Shown: positions 1-7,368, counted from the first letter of the stretch. The stretch is DNA of 21,568 nucleotides from DATNFP01 sp035606335 (GCA_035606335.1 DATNFP010000123.1:1-21568); one strand, 5' to 3'. The notes: generated from the letters alone by a model not told the origin. Translations and numbers: made by a program.

Positions 1-724
1 ATCCAGCAAAGTAAAATATCATATTGCTGTAGTCAAACAGTATTATGTAGGTGTAAGCGTACACATCTGGCATAGCTATAAAGCAAAACACAGCAATACC
101 AGCTATAATAGGATGTAGCTTTTCTTTCAGCAAGGCATAAACCCACACTATAAAGCTTACAAATAAAACACTTAGCCATAGTTGCCCGAACTGATAAACA
201 AACAGCTTATAAATAATTTGCAGATCGGCTACATAGGGTGTCTTTAAATGATTATTTGTCGATTCCAGGTCTACAGAAAAAATAGAGTTCAATAACGTAT
301 GTTCTCTTACGGTGAATTCAGCAAGCGCTTCTGGTCCAGACAACATGTCTCTTGCATATGGTGGAAAATAAAAACAGCGCCATACACTGGCCACAATAAT
401 TATTAATAAAATGATCAGAAAAGGATATTCATACAAATGTGGCCATTCAAACTTTTCCGGCTTTTTTAAAGATTTAAAGTTGATAATTGTTTTTATATTA
501 AGAATAATTGTTGCCGCAAGGATCGCAAATAATACAGATGTTGTCGTTATCCGGATATAAAAAAACTGTAGCAGTAATGGCAAAAATGAAAATAGCACCA
601 CACCAACTATCATAGATAATGATACCATGAATGTTGGTTTCATTTTAATATTAAACAACTGCAATAAACCCCATCCGCATAGAAAATGTGTAACTAGAAG
701 AAATAATAAACCAATAGTATTCAT
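1..724 (-). CDS. Polytopic membrane protein, possibly GT-C-like glycosyltransferase (C-terminus cut by window edge)
   Basis: The minus strand is open from an ATG at 724 to the window edge, giving about 241 residues that continue outside. The visible part is strongly hydrophobic. Likely membrane segments lie near residues 1-24, 33-57, 60-77, 100-120 and 180-200, with more starting near 205. A polar stretch at about 120-175 contains YARDMLSGPEALAEFTVRE and later NNHLKTPYVADLQ. A long extracytoplasmic loop with an acidic or Arg-Asp motif after the early membrane helices is the layout of GT-C glycosyltransferases that use lipid-linked sugars. That assignment is inference from topology only; I do not recognise the family. 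The start lies 3 bp after the stop of the small gene at 728-1189, so the two are almost certainly co-transcribed. It could also be another multi-spanning envelope protein. Confidence 0.75.
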   Translation of the reverse strand, partial: MNTIGLLFLLVTHFLCGWGLLQLFNIKMKPTFMVSLSMIVGVVLFSFLPLLLQFFYIRITTTSVLFAILAATIILNIKTIINFKSLKKPEKFEWPHLYEYPFLIILLIIIVASVWRCFYFPPYARDMLSGPEALAEFTVREHTLLNSIFSVDLESTNNHLKTPYVADLQIIYKLFVYQFGQLWLSVLFVSFIVWVYALLKEKLHPIIAGIAVFCFIAMPDVYAYTYIILFDYSNMIFYFAG

Positions 725-727
725 AAG

Positions 728-1189
728 TTAGCCATGTTTAAATAGATTAATTATCCCATCACGCTCTTGCGGTGTATTGATTGGTACTAAGGCAAATTTG
801 TTATTTCTTATTAAAACAGTATAGTTGGCTTTTTTAGCATTCGAGTCTGTGTATTGAACTGATTGATAGCCCGTGAAATAATAAAATATAATAGGCTCCG
901 GTACCCGGATGTTGGATTTATTTGCCTTCATATATTTATCGGAGGGTAGTAATAATAATGGATTTTTTATTTTGTTATCTGCAAAGTATTTAGTAACCCC
1001 TGTTGCAAAGGAATAGCCTCCGTCCCAACGGATCCTTTCCCTGTAACTAATATCCATACTATCGGTCTGGCTGCTAAAATCATCGAAAGTGTTGAGAACT
1101 TTATTGTGGAACCAATCTCCATAAAAACCAGTGCTGGCCAGCATTAGCATTATCATGCATGCTGCTACAAATAAAATAACGTTTTTCAT
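728..1189 (-). CDS. Small signal-anchored protein of unknown function
   Basis: This 153-residue protein has one N-terminal hydrophobic segment (about residues 2-19) that would act as a signal anchor or uncleaved signal peptide. A soluble domain of about 130 residues follows, rich in Tyr, Asn and Lys, presumably in the periplasm. No catalytic motif is apparent and I do not recognise the family. It is the first gene of a pair, with the polytopic membrane protein starting 3 bp downstream, so a partner or accessory role for that protein is plausible but only inferred. A near-consensus -7 element (TA-N3-TTTG, 1240-1248) lies about 50 bp upstream of the start. The start is the first ATG of the frame and leads directly into the hydrophobic segment. 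Confidence 0.8.
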   Translation of the reverse strand: MKNVILFVAACMIMLMLASTGFYGDWFHNKVLNTFDDFSSQTDSMDISYRERIRWDGGYSFATGVTKYFADNKIKNPLLLLPSDKYMKANKSNIRVPEPIIFYYFTGYQSVQYTDSNAKKANYTVLIRNNKFALVPINTPQERDGIINLFKHG

Positions 1190-1239
1190 CGGGCAATAAG
1201 ATTTTTATAATCGGAGAATTATTACGATCTTAAGGAGAG

Positions 1240-1248
1240 CAAAATATA
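1240..1248 (-). promoter_or_regulatory. Weak candidate -7 element for the 728-1189 / 1-724 pair
   Basis: TATATTTTG on the minus strand resembles the Bacteroidota -7 box TAnnTTTG with one extra spacer base. It sits about 50 bp before the ATG at 1189. No clear -33 TTG was found at the usual distance. Confidence 0.25.
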
Positions 1249-1316
1249 AAACAATTACAAACACATCAAAAATTTGTTGCAATTTTTCCTCTTTTTATCC
1301 TTATCCAATTCATTCT

Positions 1317-1922
1317 TTATTCTTGTTTATATTCATTATTTAATTCATCAATATAAGACAGCAAATCTTTTCTTCCAAGAAACTTTACCGTGCTTGTTAC
1401 GAAGCTACGCGGAATAAACTCCCAGTCCTCTTTCATCGTTTCTATGAACTGCCTTACATTTTTGGCTGTTTCACGCTGGGTGCTTTTATCTGCCTTGGTA
1501 AATACCATGTTGAATGGCACATGCCACTCACCAAGCTTTCCTAAAAATTCGAGATCTATTTTTTGTGGTGATAAGCGGCTATCTATCAGCACAAACACCG
1601 TCATGAGGTTAGATCTGTTTTGCAGATAATTTGATATCATTTTTTCCCAGCTATTCCTTTGCGATTGTGATACTTTGGCAAAGCCATACCCAGGCAAATC
1701 CACCAGATACCAAGATTCATTAATAAGAAAATGATTTATTAATTGTGTCTTTCCGGGTGTGCCTGATACCTTGGCCAGTTTTGTCTGGTTGGTGATCATA
1801 TTGATCAACGATGATTTACCTACATTCGACCGGCCTATGAATGCATATTCCGGCTTATCCGGAGCAGGGCAATCTTCTACTTTTACATTACTTATCAAAT
1901 ATTTTGCTGAACGTATTTCCAT
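1317..1922 (-). CDS. engB: Ribosome biogenesis GTP-binding protein EngB (YihA/YsxC)
   Basis: This 201-residue TRAFAC-class GTPase is of the EngB/YihA/YsxC family, which assists late assembly of the large ribosomal subunit. All G motifs are visible: G1 GRSNVGKS (30-37), G2 around SGTPGKTQ (53-60), G3 DLPGYG (75-80), G4 TKAD (142-145) and a G5-like TS near 176. The phrase SGTPGKTQLINHF is diagnostic of EngB, and the length is typical. The start is the first ATG of the frame, and homologues usually begin near this position with residues leading into the first beta strand. It is divergent from ubiE, with 28 bp between the two start codons, so its promoter must lie in or next to the first codons of ubiE. 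No terminator is obvious between it and the next minus-strand gene. Confidence 0.95.
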   Translation of the reverse strand: MEIRSAKYLISNVKVEDCPAPDKPEYAFIGRSNVGKSSLINMITNQTKLAKVSGTPGKTQLINHFLINESWYLVDLPGYGFAKVSQSQRNSWEKMISNYLQNRSNLMTVFVLIDSRLSPQKIDLEFLGKLGEWHVPFNMVFTKADKSTQRETAKNVRQFIETMKEDWEFIPRSFVTSTVKFLGRKDLLSYIDELNNEYKQE

Positions 1923-1936
1923 TGATTGCGGTAGCG

Positions 1937-1944
1937 TACTTTTG
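1937..1944 (+). promoter_or_regulatory. Candidate -7 box of ubiE
   Basis: TACTTTTG matches the Bacteroidota -7 consensus TAnnTTTG exactly. Only six bases separate it from the ubiE ATG at 1951, so transcription would begin at or next to the start codon. No convincing -33 TTG is seen. A stop codon lies immediately upstream in the ubiE frame (1948-1950), so the ATG cannot move upstream. Confidence 0.5.
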
Positions 1945-1950
1945 CATTGA

Positions 1951-2706
1951 ATGCAGCCAGAAACAAAAAATCAACCGGTAGTTAAAGTAGTACCGGATGC
2001 GTCGTCAAATTTAAGTAAGAAAGATCAAGTTGCCGATATGTTTAATAACATAGCCGGCAAATACGATTTTCTGAATCACTTTTTATCATTAGGTATTGAT
2101 AAAGGTTGGCGCAAAAAGGCAATCGCTGAAGTATCGAAAATAAATCCTGAAAAAATATTGGATGTCGCTACAGGCACAGCTGACCTGGCTATTGCGGCAT
2201 CTAAATTACATCCTAAGCAAATTATCGGTGTTGATATCGCAGATCAGATGCTTGAAATAGGACGTAAAAAAATAAAAGAGCTGCAACTTTCTGCTATTAT
2301 CACTCTTCAGAATGGAGACAGCGAATCTTTGCCATTCACAGCAAATTATTTTGATGCTATAATGTGTGCTTATGGTGTTCGCAATTTTGAGCATCTGGAA
2401 GCGGGGTTAAAGGAAATGTATAGAGTAATAAAACCGGGAGGCAAAGCTGTAATCCTGGAATTTTCGCATCCTAAGAAATTCCCTGTCAAACAACTATATC
2501 GCTTTTATTTTCGTTTCATTTTACCCACATTAGGTAAGCTAGTTTCAAAACATAGCACCGCATATACATATCTTCCTGAATCTGTGATGAGCTTTCCTGA
2601 AGGAAAGGTTTTTTGTGAAATGCTTACCAGGTGTGGCTTTAATGAGCCAAAAGCCCGGCCACTAACATTTGGTATAACTACATTATACACCGCAATAAAA
2701 AAATAA
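1951..2706 (+). CDS. ubiE: Demethylmenaquinone methyltransferase (UbiE/MenG)
   Basis: This 251-residue class I SAM-dependent methyltransferase carries out the last step of menaquinone synthesis, C-methylation of demethylmenaquinone. The SAM-binding motif I is DVATGTADLA (71-80), followed by the acidic residue of IIGVD (91-95) and NGDSESLPF (121-129). The UbiE signatures YGVRNFEH (141-148), VIKPGGK and the later YLPESV are present. The N-terminal extension before the first helix (VADMFNNIAGKYDF) is somewhat long but usual in this phylum. The gene lies alone on the plus strand between divergent engB and a convergent peroxiredoxin. A hairpin starts directly after its stop codon. In other Bacteroidota ubiE often lies next to porT, which is also close here. 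Confidence 0.95.
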   Translation: MQPETKNQPVVKVVPDASSNLSKKDQVADMFNNIAGKYDFLNHFLSLGIDKGWRKKAIAEVSKINPEKILDVATGTADLAIAASKLHPKQIIGVDIADQMLEIGRKKIKELQLSAIITLQNGDSESLPFTANYFDAIMCAYGVRNFEHLEAGLKEMYRVIKPGGKAVILEFSHPKKFPVKQLYRFYFRFILPTLGKLVSKHSTAYTYLPESVMSFPEGKVFCEMLTRCGFNEPKARPLTFGITTLYTAIKK

Positions 2707-2731
2707 ATCCCGTCTTTAATAAAGACGGGAT
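2707..2731. terminator. Hairpin terminator between convergent ubiE and peroxiredoxin
   Basis: Perfect 12-bp inverted repeat: ATCCCGTCTTTA (2707-2718) pairs with 2720-2731 around a single central base. On the minus strand it is followed by a T-rich run (bases 2706 down to about 2695), so it looks like a strong intrinsic terminator for the peroxiredoxin. On the plus strand the tail is only weakly T-rich, but the hairpin could still protect or terminate ubiE mRNA. Confidence 0.8.
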
Positions 2732-2759
2732 CTCTGTTTCATGCTGGCAGGTAAATATC

Positions 2760-3398
2760 TTAATTATTTTCCGGATCAGGCGTATAACGCAGGTATGGCT
2801 TTACCACTCTTACACCTTTGGGAAATCTCTTTTCAGCTTCTTCAGTAGGTATTGTGTTGGCTACAACCACATCTTCGCCATGTTTCCAATCTGCAGGAGT
2901 AGAAACGCTATGCTTTGCAGTCAATTGTAGTGAATCAATTACTCTAAGCACTTCCTGGAAGTTGCGACCTGTAGAAGCAGGATATGTTATGGTCAGCTTC
3001 ACTTTCTTATCCGGACCTATCACAAACAATGAGCGTACGGTCGAAGTTTCTGAAGCATTAGGATGAATCATATCATACATTGTTGATACTTGTCTGTTAT
3101 CATCCGCGATAACAGGAAACTCAACTTTCGTATTTTGAGTTTCATTAATATCATTTATCCAGCCTTTATGCTTATCCAATGGATCCACGCTTACGGCTAA
3201 TACCTTAACATTTCTTTTTTCAAATTCGTCTTTCAGTTGTGCAGTTCTGCCTAGTTCTGTTGTGCAAACCGGTGTGTAGTCCGCAGGATGAGAAAATAAA
3301 ACACCCCATCCATTTCCTAAATATTCATGAAAATCAATATCACCAACTGTGGTGCTGGCTTTAAAGTTGGGAGCCATGTCCCCGAGTCTGAGTGCCAT
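2760..3398 (-). CDS. 1-Cys peroxiredoxin (Prx6 family)
   Basis: This 212-residue thiol peroxidase reduces hydrogen peroxide and organic hydroperoxides in the cytoplasm. The catalytic motif is PVCTTE with the peroxidatic cysteine at residue 45. It is the only cysteine in the protein, so there is no resolving cysteine and the 1-Cys mechanism applies. The length and the C-terminal dimerisation domain (about 150-212, containing ADWKHGEDV and GVRVVKPYLRYTPDPEN) fit the Prx6 subfamily rather than AhpC or BCP. The gene converges on ubiE across a strong hairpin. A TAnnTTTG box lies about 36 bp upstream of the ATG. It sits between ubiE and porT, two genes that are often adjacent in this phylum. Confidence 0.93.
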   Translation of the reverse strand: MALRLGDMAPNFKASTTVGDIDFHEYLGNGWGVLFSHPADYTPVCTTELGRTAQLKDEFEKRNVKVLAVSVDPLDKHKGWINDINETQNTKVEFPVIADDNRQVSTMYDMIHPNASETSTVRSLFVIGPDKKVKLTITYPASTGRNFQEVLRVIDSLQLTAKHSVSTPADWKHGEDVVVANTIPTEEAEKRFPKGVRVVKPYLRYTPDPENN

Positions 3399-3434
3399 GT
3401 GTTTTCAATTTTATATGGTTAAGAGATAATTAGT

Positions 3435-3442
3435 CAAAATTA
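3435..3442 (-). promoter_or_regulatory. Candidate -7 box of the 1-Cys peroxiredoxin gene
   Basis: TAATTTTG on the minus strand matches TAnnTTTG exactly and would give a 5' untranslated region of about 30 nt. No clear TTG is present at the -33 position. Confidence 0.4.
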
Positions 3443-3510
3443 GTCTTAGAAGTTATATTATTTGCTAAAGTTTTGTAAAGATTTTATTTTTTTAATACAG
3501 GACTGCTCAG

Positions 3511-3540
3511 TTGCTAAAAACAGAACATACTGTATCTTCG
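3511..3540 (+). promoter_or_regulatory. Candidate porT promoter
   Basis: TTG (3511-3513), 19 bp of spacer, then TATCTTCG (3533-3540), one mismatch from TAnnTTTG. The spacing fits Bacteroidota promoters, and the predicted start of transcription is about 25 nt before the ATG at 3573. It supports starting porT at 3573, because the longer reading frame would begin upstream of this promoter. Confidence 0.4.
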
Positions 3541-3572
3541 TGTTTTGCGTTAATACGGAGCAACAAAGCATC

Positions 3573-4274
3573 ATGCGTCTCAAGAAATTCGTCTTATCCA
3601 TTATCTGCCTGTTCTATGTATTACCAGCAATGGCGCAACGCGATAACCTGAATATGGTGGACCATGATGATAAATTATACTACTTCGGTATCACATTCGG
3701 CCTCAATTTCTCCGAATATCGCGTACACTATACCTCAGCATTTGTCCATACAGACACATTTAAAACCATCCAGCCACGCTGGAGCCCCGGTTTTAACCTC
3801 GGGTTAATGGCAAATCTAAGGCTGAACAAATTTATTGACCTGCGTTTTGTGCCTTCTCTTGCCTTTGCTGAAAAAAGGCTGGTTTTCGATATGACCTACC
3901 CTACAGACAGCACCTCCGACAGAACGATCGAGGCAATATTGATGCATTTGCCATTGCAATTAAAGTTCAAGAGCGATCGCATCCGCAACTTCCGTTTTTA
4001 TGCTATAACAGGGGGCAAATTTGATTACGATCTAGCTGCCAACGCCCGCTCACATCGCACCGATGAGTTCCTGAAGGTAAGCCCTATAGATGCAGGATTT
4101 GAGTTAGGAGTGGGATTTGAGTTTTTCAATCCCAATTTTATTTTCTCTCCTGAAATAAAGCTGAGTCAGGGTCTAATAAATCAGATATATCATGATCCGA
4201 GTGTTCCGCTTGATAATGCTATTCAAACCCTGCACACAAGAATGATAGTGATTTCCATACACTTAGAAGGGTAA
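3573..4274 (+). CDS. porT: Type IX secretion system outer-membrane protein PorT/SprT
   Basis: This is a 233-residue outer-membrane beta-barrel protein. The N-terminus is a clear signal peptide (MRLKKF then a hydrophobic core to PAMAQ, cleavage near residue 21). Family-like features are HDDKLYYFGITFGLNFSEYRV (31-51 region), a W/YSPGFNLG segment followed by LRLNKFIDLRFVPSLAF, the LPLQLKFKS strand, YAITGGKFDYDL and a final amphipathic strand. These fit the PorT family of the T9SS, required for export of proteins with the C-terminal sorting domain. The frame is open further upstream to 3462, but only the ATG at 3573 gives a signal peptide at the N-terminus. Three T9SS cargo candidates lie elsewhere in the window. 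The assignment comes from remembered family features, not an alignment. Confidence 0.85.
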   Translation: MRLKKFVLSIICLFYVLPAMAQRDNLNMVDHDDKLYYFGITFGLNFSEYRVHYTSAFVHTDTFKTIQPRWSPGFNLGLMANLRLNKFIDLRFVPSLAFAEKRLVFDMTYPTDSTSDRTIEAILMHLPLQLKFKSDRIRNFRFYAITGGKFDYDLAANARSHRTDEFLKVSPIDAGFELGVGFEFFNPNFIFSPEIKLSQGLINQIYHDPSVPLDNAIQTLHTRMIVISIHLEG

Positions 4275-4309
4275 TTCATTAATAAACGGTAAAGTATGTG
4301 GCCGATTTC

Positions 4310-4426
4310 TTATCTATGAAAGCCATAATAAGGCGTTGATGAACCAAATATAAGAGTAAGAACTATTACAATAATGACAATTAAGATCAGGACAAGGTAA
4401 TTTCTCACTGTTTCATTCATTTTCAT
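4310..4426 (-). CDS. Small single-pass membrane protein (38 residues)
   Basis: A 39-codon frame reads MKMNETVRNYLVLILI, continues hydrophobic to about residue 28 and ends in GSSTPYYGFHR. The layout is a short polar and charged N-terminus, one transmembrane helix of about 19 residues and a short aromatic tail, as expected of a real small membrane protein. A purine-rich stretch (AAGAAGAG) lies 8-16 bases before the ATG. It follows the methyltransferase gene on the same strand, with 33 bp between, and could be its distal cistron. I do not recognise the family. AT-rich DNA can encode hydrophobic runs by chance, so the call is moderate. Confidence 0.45.
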   Translation of the reverse strand: MKMNETVRNYLVLILIVIIVIVLTLIFGSSTPYYGFHR

Positions 4427-4459
4427 AAGGCACTCTTCTTGGCTTGCAAATTGTTTTAT

Positions 4460-5074
4460 TTAATTTTTCTTTTTAAAGCTGCAAAATAGAAAGTTTTGAG
4501 TTGTGTTAAACGGTGTTGTATGATCTTCTGTTATGCAATGTATTTTACTAAAGCTACCAGATAATTCAGCCTCAAGATGTATTTCATTATATTGCTTTAT
4601 ATCCAGTCCACTGCACTTTTTCGGGCCATTTTCAGAAAAAGTTCCTATTATTAAATAATCCCTTACAGTCAGTTTTGCAGTCGCCACATAGCTATCTATT
4701 TCTTCCTGCGTTGTTAGAAAATGGAATGCAGCCCTGTCGTGCCACACATCATACATATTAGCTGGTTTAAAAGCAGTTATATCTGATACGATCCATTTCA
4801 CTTTATTGCTTTTATCACCCAACCTGTCTTTGGCTCTTTGCAAAGCAGCTTTTGAAATATCCAATACAGTAACATTTTCATATCCTTCTGCCAACAAGAA
4901 GTCAACAAGTCTGCCATCACCGCCGCCAATATCTATTATGCTTGCAGCCTTAGGAATATTCAGATCATGAATAAAATTGAGTGAGGTTTCCGGCATCTCT
5001 TGTGTCCAGCTTACTTCATTGGGTTTCTTTGTATTATATACCGTTTCCCAATGGGTTTTTCTTTCTTCAGACAT
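4460..5074 (-). CDS. Class I SAM-dependent methyltransferase
   Basis: About 204 residues from the preferred start (MSEERKTHWETVYN). Motif I is IIDIGGGDGRLVDFLL, followed by VTVLDISKAAL and a post-I acidic position in WIVSDITAF. DVWHDRAAFHFLT matches the motif IV region of small-molecule or thiol-type methyltransferases. The substrate cannot be told from the sequence. The opening HWETVYNTKKPNEVSW is typical of a widespread family of stand-alone methyltransferases. The frame can be extended seven codons to 5095, but a consensus -7 box (5079-5086) lies inside that extension, so 5074 is preferred. The gene is separated from groEL by a terminator and has its own promoter. Confidence 0.85.
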   Translation of the reverse strand: MSEERKTHWETVYNTKKPNEVSWTQEMPETSLNFIHDLNIPKAASIIDIGGGDGRLVDFLLAEGYENVTVLDISKAALQRAKDRLGDKSNKVKWIVSDITAFKPANMYDVWHDRAAFHFLTTQEEIDSYVATAKLTVRDYLIIGTFSENGPKKCSGLDIKQYNEIHLEAELSGSFSKIHCITEDHTTPFNTTQNFLFCSFKKKN

Positions 5075-5078
5075 ACTG

Positions 5079-5086
5079 CAAAAATA
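5079..5086 (-). promoter_or_regulatory. Candidate -7 box of the methyltransferase gene
   Basis: TATTTTTG on the minus strand matches TAnnTTTG exactly and ends four bases before the ATG at 5074. It lies just downstream of the groEL terminator, as expected for an independent promoter. The mRNA would be nearly or wholly leaderless. Confidence 0.5.
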
Positions 5087-5106
5087 ATGAAACAATGCCC
5101 TTGCAT

Positions 5107-5141
5107 AAAAAAAAGCCTGTCTGTAATTCAGACAGGCTTTT
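5107..5141 (-). terminator. Intrinsic terminator of groES-groEL
   Basis: Perfect 13-bp arms, AAAAGCCTGTCTG (5111-5123) and its complement (5129-5141), flank the loop TAATT. On the minus strand the stem runs directly into eight T residues (5114 to 5107). It begins 21 bp after the groEL stop codon. Confidence 0.92.
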
Positions 5142-5161
5142 GAAATTATGAGGGAAATCTA

Positions 5162-6802
5162 TTAATAATCCATTCCCATACCACCACCTGGCATTCCGCC
5201 ATGAGCAGGAGCAGCAGATTTTGGTTCTGGTTTGTCAGCAACTACACATTCTGTAGTTAATAACATGCTTGCGATAGAAGCAGCATTTTCCAAAGCTATG
5301 CGACCCACTTTTGTTGGATCAATAACACCGGCAGCAAACATATTTTCATAAGTTTCTGTGCGTGCATTAAAACCAAAGTCAGCCTTACCTTCGCGGATCT
5401 TTTGAACTATGATAGATCCTTCCAGACCAGCATTGGCAACGATCTGGCGCAATGGTTCTTCAAGAGCACGGCGAATTATGGCAATACCTGTTTTTTCATC
5501 AGCATTGTCAGCTTTTACCTTTTCCAACACTTCGATAGCACGGATATAAGCAACACCACCGCCTGGTACTATACCTTCTTCTACTGCGGCACGTGTAGCA
5601 TGCAATGCATCATCTACGCGATCTTTCTTTTCTTTCATTTCCACTTCGGTAGAAGCACCGATGTATAATACAGCAACCCCACCGCTCAGTTTTGCAAGAC
5701 GTTCCTGCAATTTTTCACGGTCATAATCGCTTGTAGTTGATTCTATTTGAGATTTGATCTGGTTAACACGACCAGTGATATTTTCTTTATCACCTTTACC
5801 ACCTACGATGGTAGTGTTATCTTTATCTATAGTGATGCTTTCAGCCTGTCCGAGATAAGCCATTGAAGCATTTTCCAGCTTATATCCCTGATCTTCGCTG
5901 ATCACGGTACCACCAGTTAATACGGCAATATCCTGTAGCATTTCCTTACGACGGTCACCAAAGCCCGGAGCTTTTACAGCAGCTATCTTCAGAGAACCAC
6001 GTAATTTATTTACTACCAGGGTAGCCAGTGCTTCACCATCTACATCTTCAGCAATGATAACTAATGGGCGGCCACTTTGAACAACACTTTCCAGTATAGG
6101 AAGGATGTCTTTCAGTGTGCTTATTTTCTTATCATAGATCAGGATGTAAGGATTCTGCATATCAGCCAGCATCTTTTCAGTGTTGGTTACAAAATATGCG
6201 CTCAGGTAACCACGATCGAATTGCATACCTTCCACTACTTCTACGGTAGTTTCAGTGCCTTTTGCTTCTTCTACAGTGATAACACCTTCATTACCAACTT
6301 TTGCCATTGCATCAGCGATCAATTTACCAATAGCATTATCATTATTAGCTGAAATAGAAGCTACTTGTTCTATTTTCTTATTGTCGTTTCCAACTTTTTC
6401 AGATTGTTTTTTCAGGCTTTCAACAACAGCAGTAACGGCTTTGTCTATACCACGCTTCAGATCCATTGGATTAGCACCTGCAGCTACATTCTTCAAACCT
6501 TCATTGATGATCGATTGTGCCAATACTGTAGCAGTTGTAGTTCCATCACCTGCTACATCAGCAGTTTTAGAAGCTACTTCCTTTACCATTTGAGCGCCAA
6601 GATTTTCAATAGCGTCTTCCAGTTCTATTTCTTTAGCAACTGTAACACCATCTTTAGTGACACCCGGGGCACCAAATTTCTTTTCAATAACAACGTTACG
6701 TCCTTTAGGACCAAGAGTTACTTTTACTGCGTCAGCTAAAATGTCGACACCGCGCTTCATTTTATTGCGGGCATCAGTATTAAAGAAGAGTTGTTTTGCC
6801 AT
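5162..6802 (-). CDS. groEL: Chaperonin GroEL (Hsp60)
   Basis: This is a 546-residue 60-kDa chaperonin subunit that forms the double-ring folding chamber in the cytoplasm with GroES as lid. The ATP-binding motif GDGTTTATVLA (85-95) contains the conserved Asp86. The phosphate-binding segment TLGPKGRNVVI (29-39), the apical-domain region and the late equatorial segment EEGIVPGGGVAYIRA are all intact. The C-terminus ends in the Gly-Met-rich tail (GGMPGGGMGMDY) usual in bacterial GroEL. The start MAKQLFFNTDARNKMKRG is that of the family. It follows groES by 56 bp and is closed by a strong terminator. Several long antisense frames within it are coding shadows. Confidence 0.99.
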   Translation of the reverse strand: MAKQLFFNTDARNKMKRGVDILADAVKVTLGPKGRNVVIEKKFGAPGVTKDGVTVAKEIELEDAIENLGAQMVKEVASKTADVAGDGTTTATVLAQSIINEGLKNVAAGANPMDLKRGIDKAVTAVVESLKKQSEKVGNDNKKIEQVASISANNDNAIGKLIADAMAKVGNEGVITVEEAKGTETTVEVVEGMQFDRGYLSAYFVTNTEKMLADMQNPYILIYDKKISTLKDILPILESVVQSGRPLVIIAEDVDGEALATLVVNKLRGSLKIAAVKAPGFGDRRKEMLQDIAVLTGGTVISEDQGYKLENASMAYLGQAESITIDKDNTTIVGGKGDKENITGRVNQIKSQIESTTSDYDREKLQERLAKLSGGVAVLYIGASTEVEMKEKKDRVDDALHATRAAVEEGIVPGGGVAYIRAIEVLEKVKADNADEKTGIAIIRRALEEPLRQIVANAGLEGSIIVQKIREGKADFGFNARTETYENMFAAGVIDPTKVGRIALENAASIASMLLTTECVVADKPEPKSAAPAHGGMPGGGMGMDY

Positions 6803-6858
6803 ATTCTCGTTTTTTAAAATTTAAAGTGTAAAATTAATGTGCGAAACTGCCTTGTGTC

Positions 6859-7140
6859 TTATACAATAGCCAGGATATCGCTTTCGCGCATAATGAGATA
6901 ATCAGCGCCTTCCAGAGATATTTCAGTGCCGGCATATTTGCCATAAAGCACAGTATCACCTGTTTTCACGCTCATTGGTTCATCTTTTTTGCCAGGTCCG
7001 GCGGCTATTACAGTGCCACGTTGCGGTTTTTCTTTGGCAGTGTCCGGGATAATGATACCACCTGCAGTTTTTTCTTCAGCAGCAGCGGGTTTAACGATTA
7101 CCCGGTCATGCAGTGGGGTAATGTTTACATTGTTAGCCAT
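6859..7140 (-). CDS. groES: Co-chaperonin GroES (Hsp10)
   Basis: This 93-residue lid subunit forms the heptameric ring that caps GroEL. The mobile loop (about 22-39, EEKTAGGIIIPDTAKEKP) carries the hydrophobic GIII contact to GroEL. The family phrases LHDRVIVKP, GTVIAAGPG, GDTVLYGKYAGTEI and MRESDILAIV are all present. It is the first gene of the groES-groEL operon. The upstream region shared with a divergent peroxiredoxin gene shows no CIRCE inverted repeat, so HrcA control of the usual type is not supported by the sequence. Confidence 0.98.
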   Translation of the reverse strand: MANNVNITPLHDRVIVKPAAAEEKTAGGIIIPDTAKEKPQRGTVIAAGPGKKDEPMSVKTGDTVLYGKYAGTEISLEGADYLIMRESDILAIV

Positions 7141-7368
7141 AGTTGTTCCTATTTTTTAAGTTTTTAAATTAAAAAGATGATTTTAGTCAGATTGTAATAG
7201 TCTTCCCATCATCTTTTGTGCCAGCAGCTAAGTTCGGTCAATTTTGCAGAAGTTCCTTTTTCTATTTGAATAGATTATATGTGTTTGCCGTCAATTTTTC
7301 ACTCGAAAATTTTTAATCTTTCATTTTGTCAGCAAATGGTCAACACTTATTTTTACTAAAATTAATTT
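7141..7368. promoter_or_regulatory. Divergent promoter region groES / PrxQ-like gene with direct repeats
   Basis: This 228-bp AT-rich spacer must hold promoters for both directions. No exact TAnnTTTG box is seen in either orientation. Two related 14-mers, CGGTCAATTTTGCA (7235-7248) and CCGTCAATTTTTCA (7288-7301), match at 12 of 14 positions and lie 53 bp apart. A third GGTCAA occurs at 7338-7343. They are candidate operator sites; the regulator is unknown. Confidence 0.35.

Noticed and set aside
1268..1287. Inverted repeat AAAAATT / AATTTTT between engB and the 728-1189 gene as an engB terminator
   Set aside because: The stem is pure A/T and only 7 bp, too weak for an intrinsic terminator call.
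3462..3572. 37-codon N-terminal extension of porT
   Set aside because: The extension puts the signal peptide in the middle of the protein, and it overlaps the predicted promoter at 3511-3540.
5075..5095. Seven-codon extension of the methyltransferase (start at 5095)
   Set aside because: The extension overlaps an exact -7 box; family members start near MSEERKTHWE.
5402..6739. Several plus-strand frames of 88-124 codons opposite groEL
   Set aside because: They lie antisense to a fully intact groEL and show Ser/Phe/Cys-rich shadow composition without any family features.
7141..7368. CIRCE operator for HrcA upstream of groES
   Set aside because: No TTAGCACTC / GAGTGCTAA inverted repeat is present, even in degenerate form.
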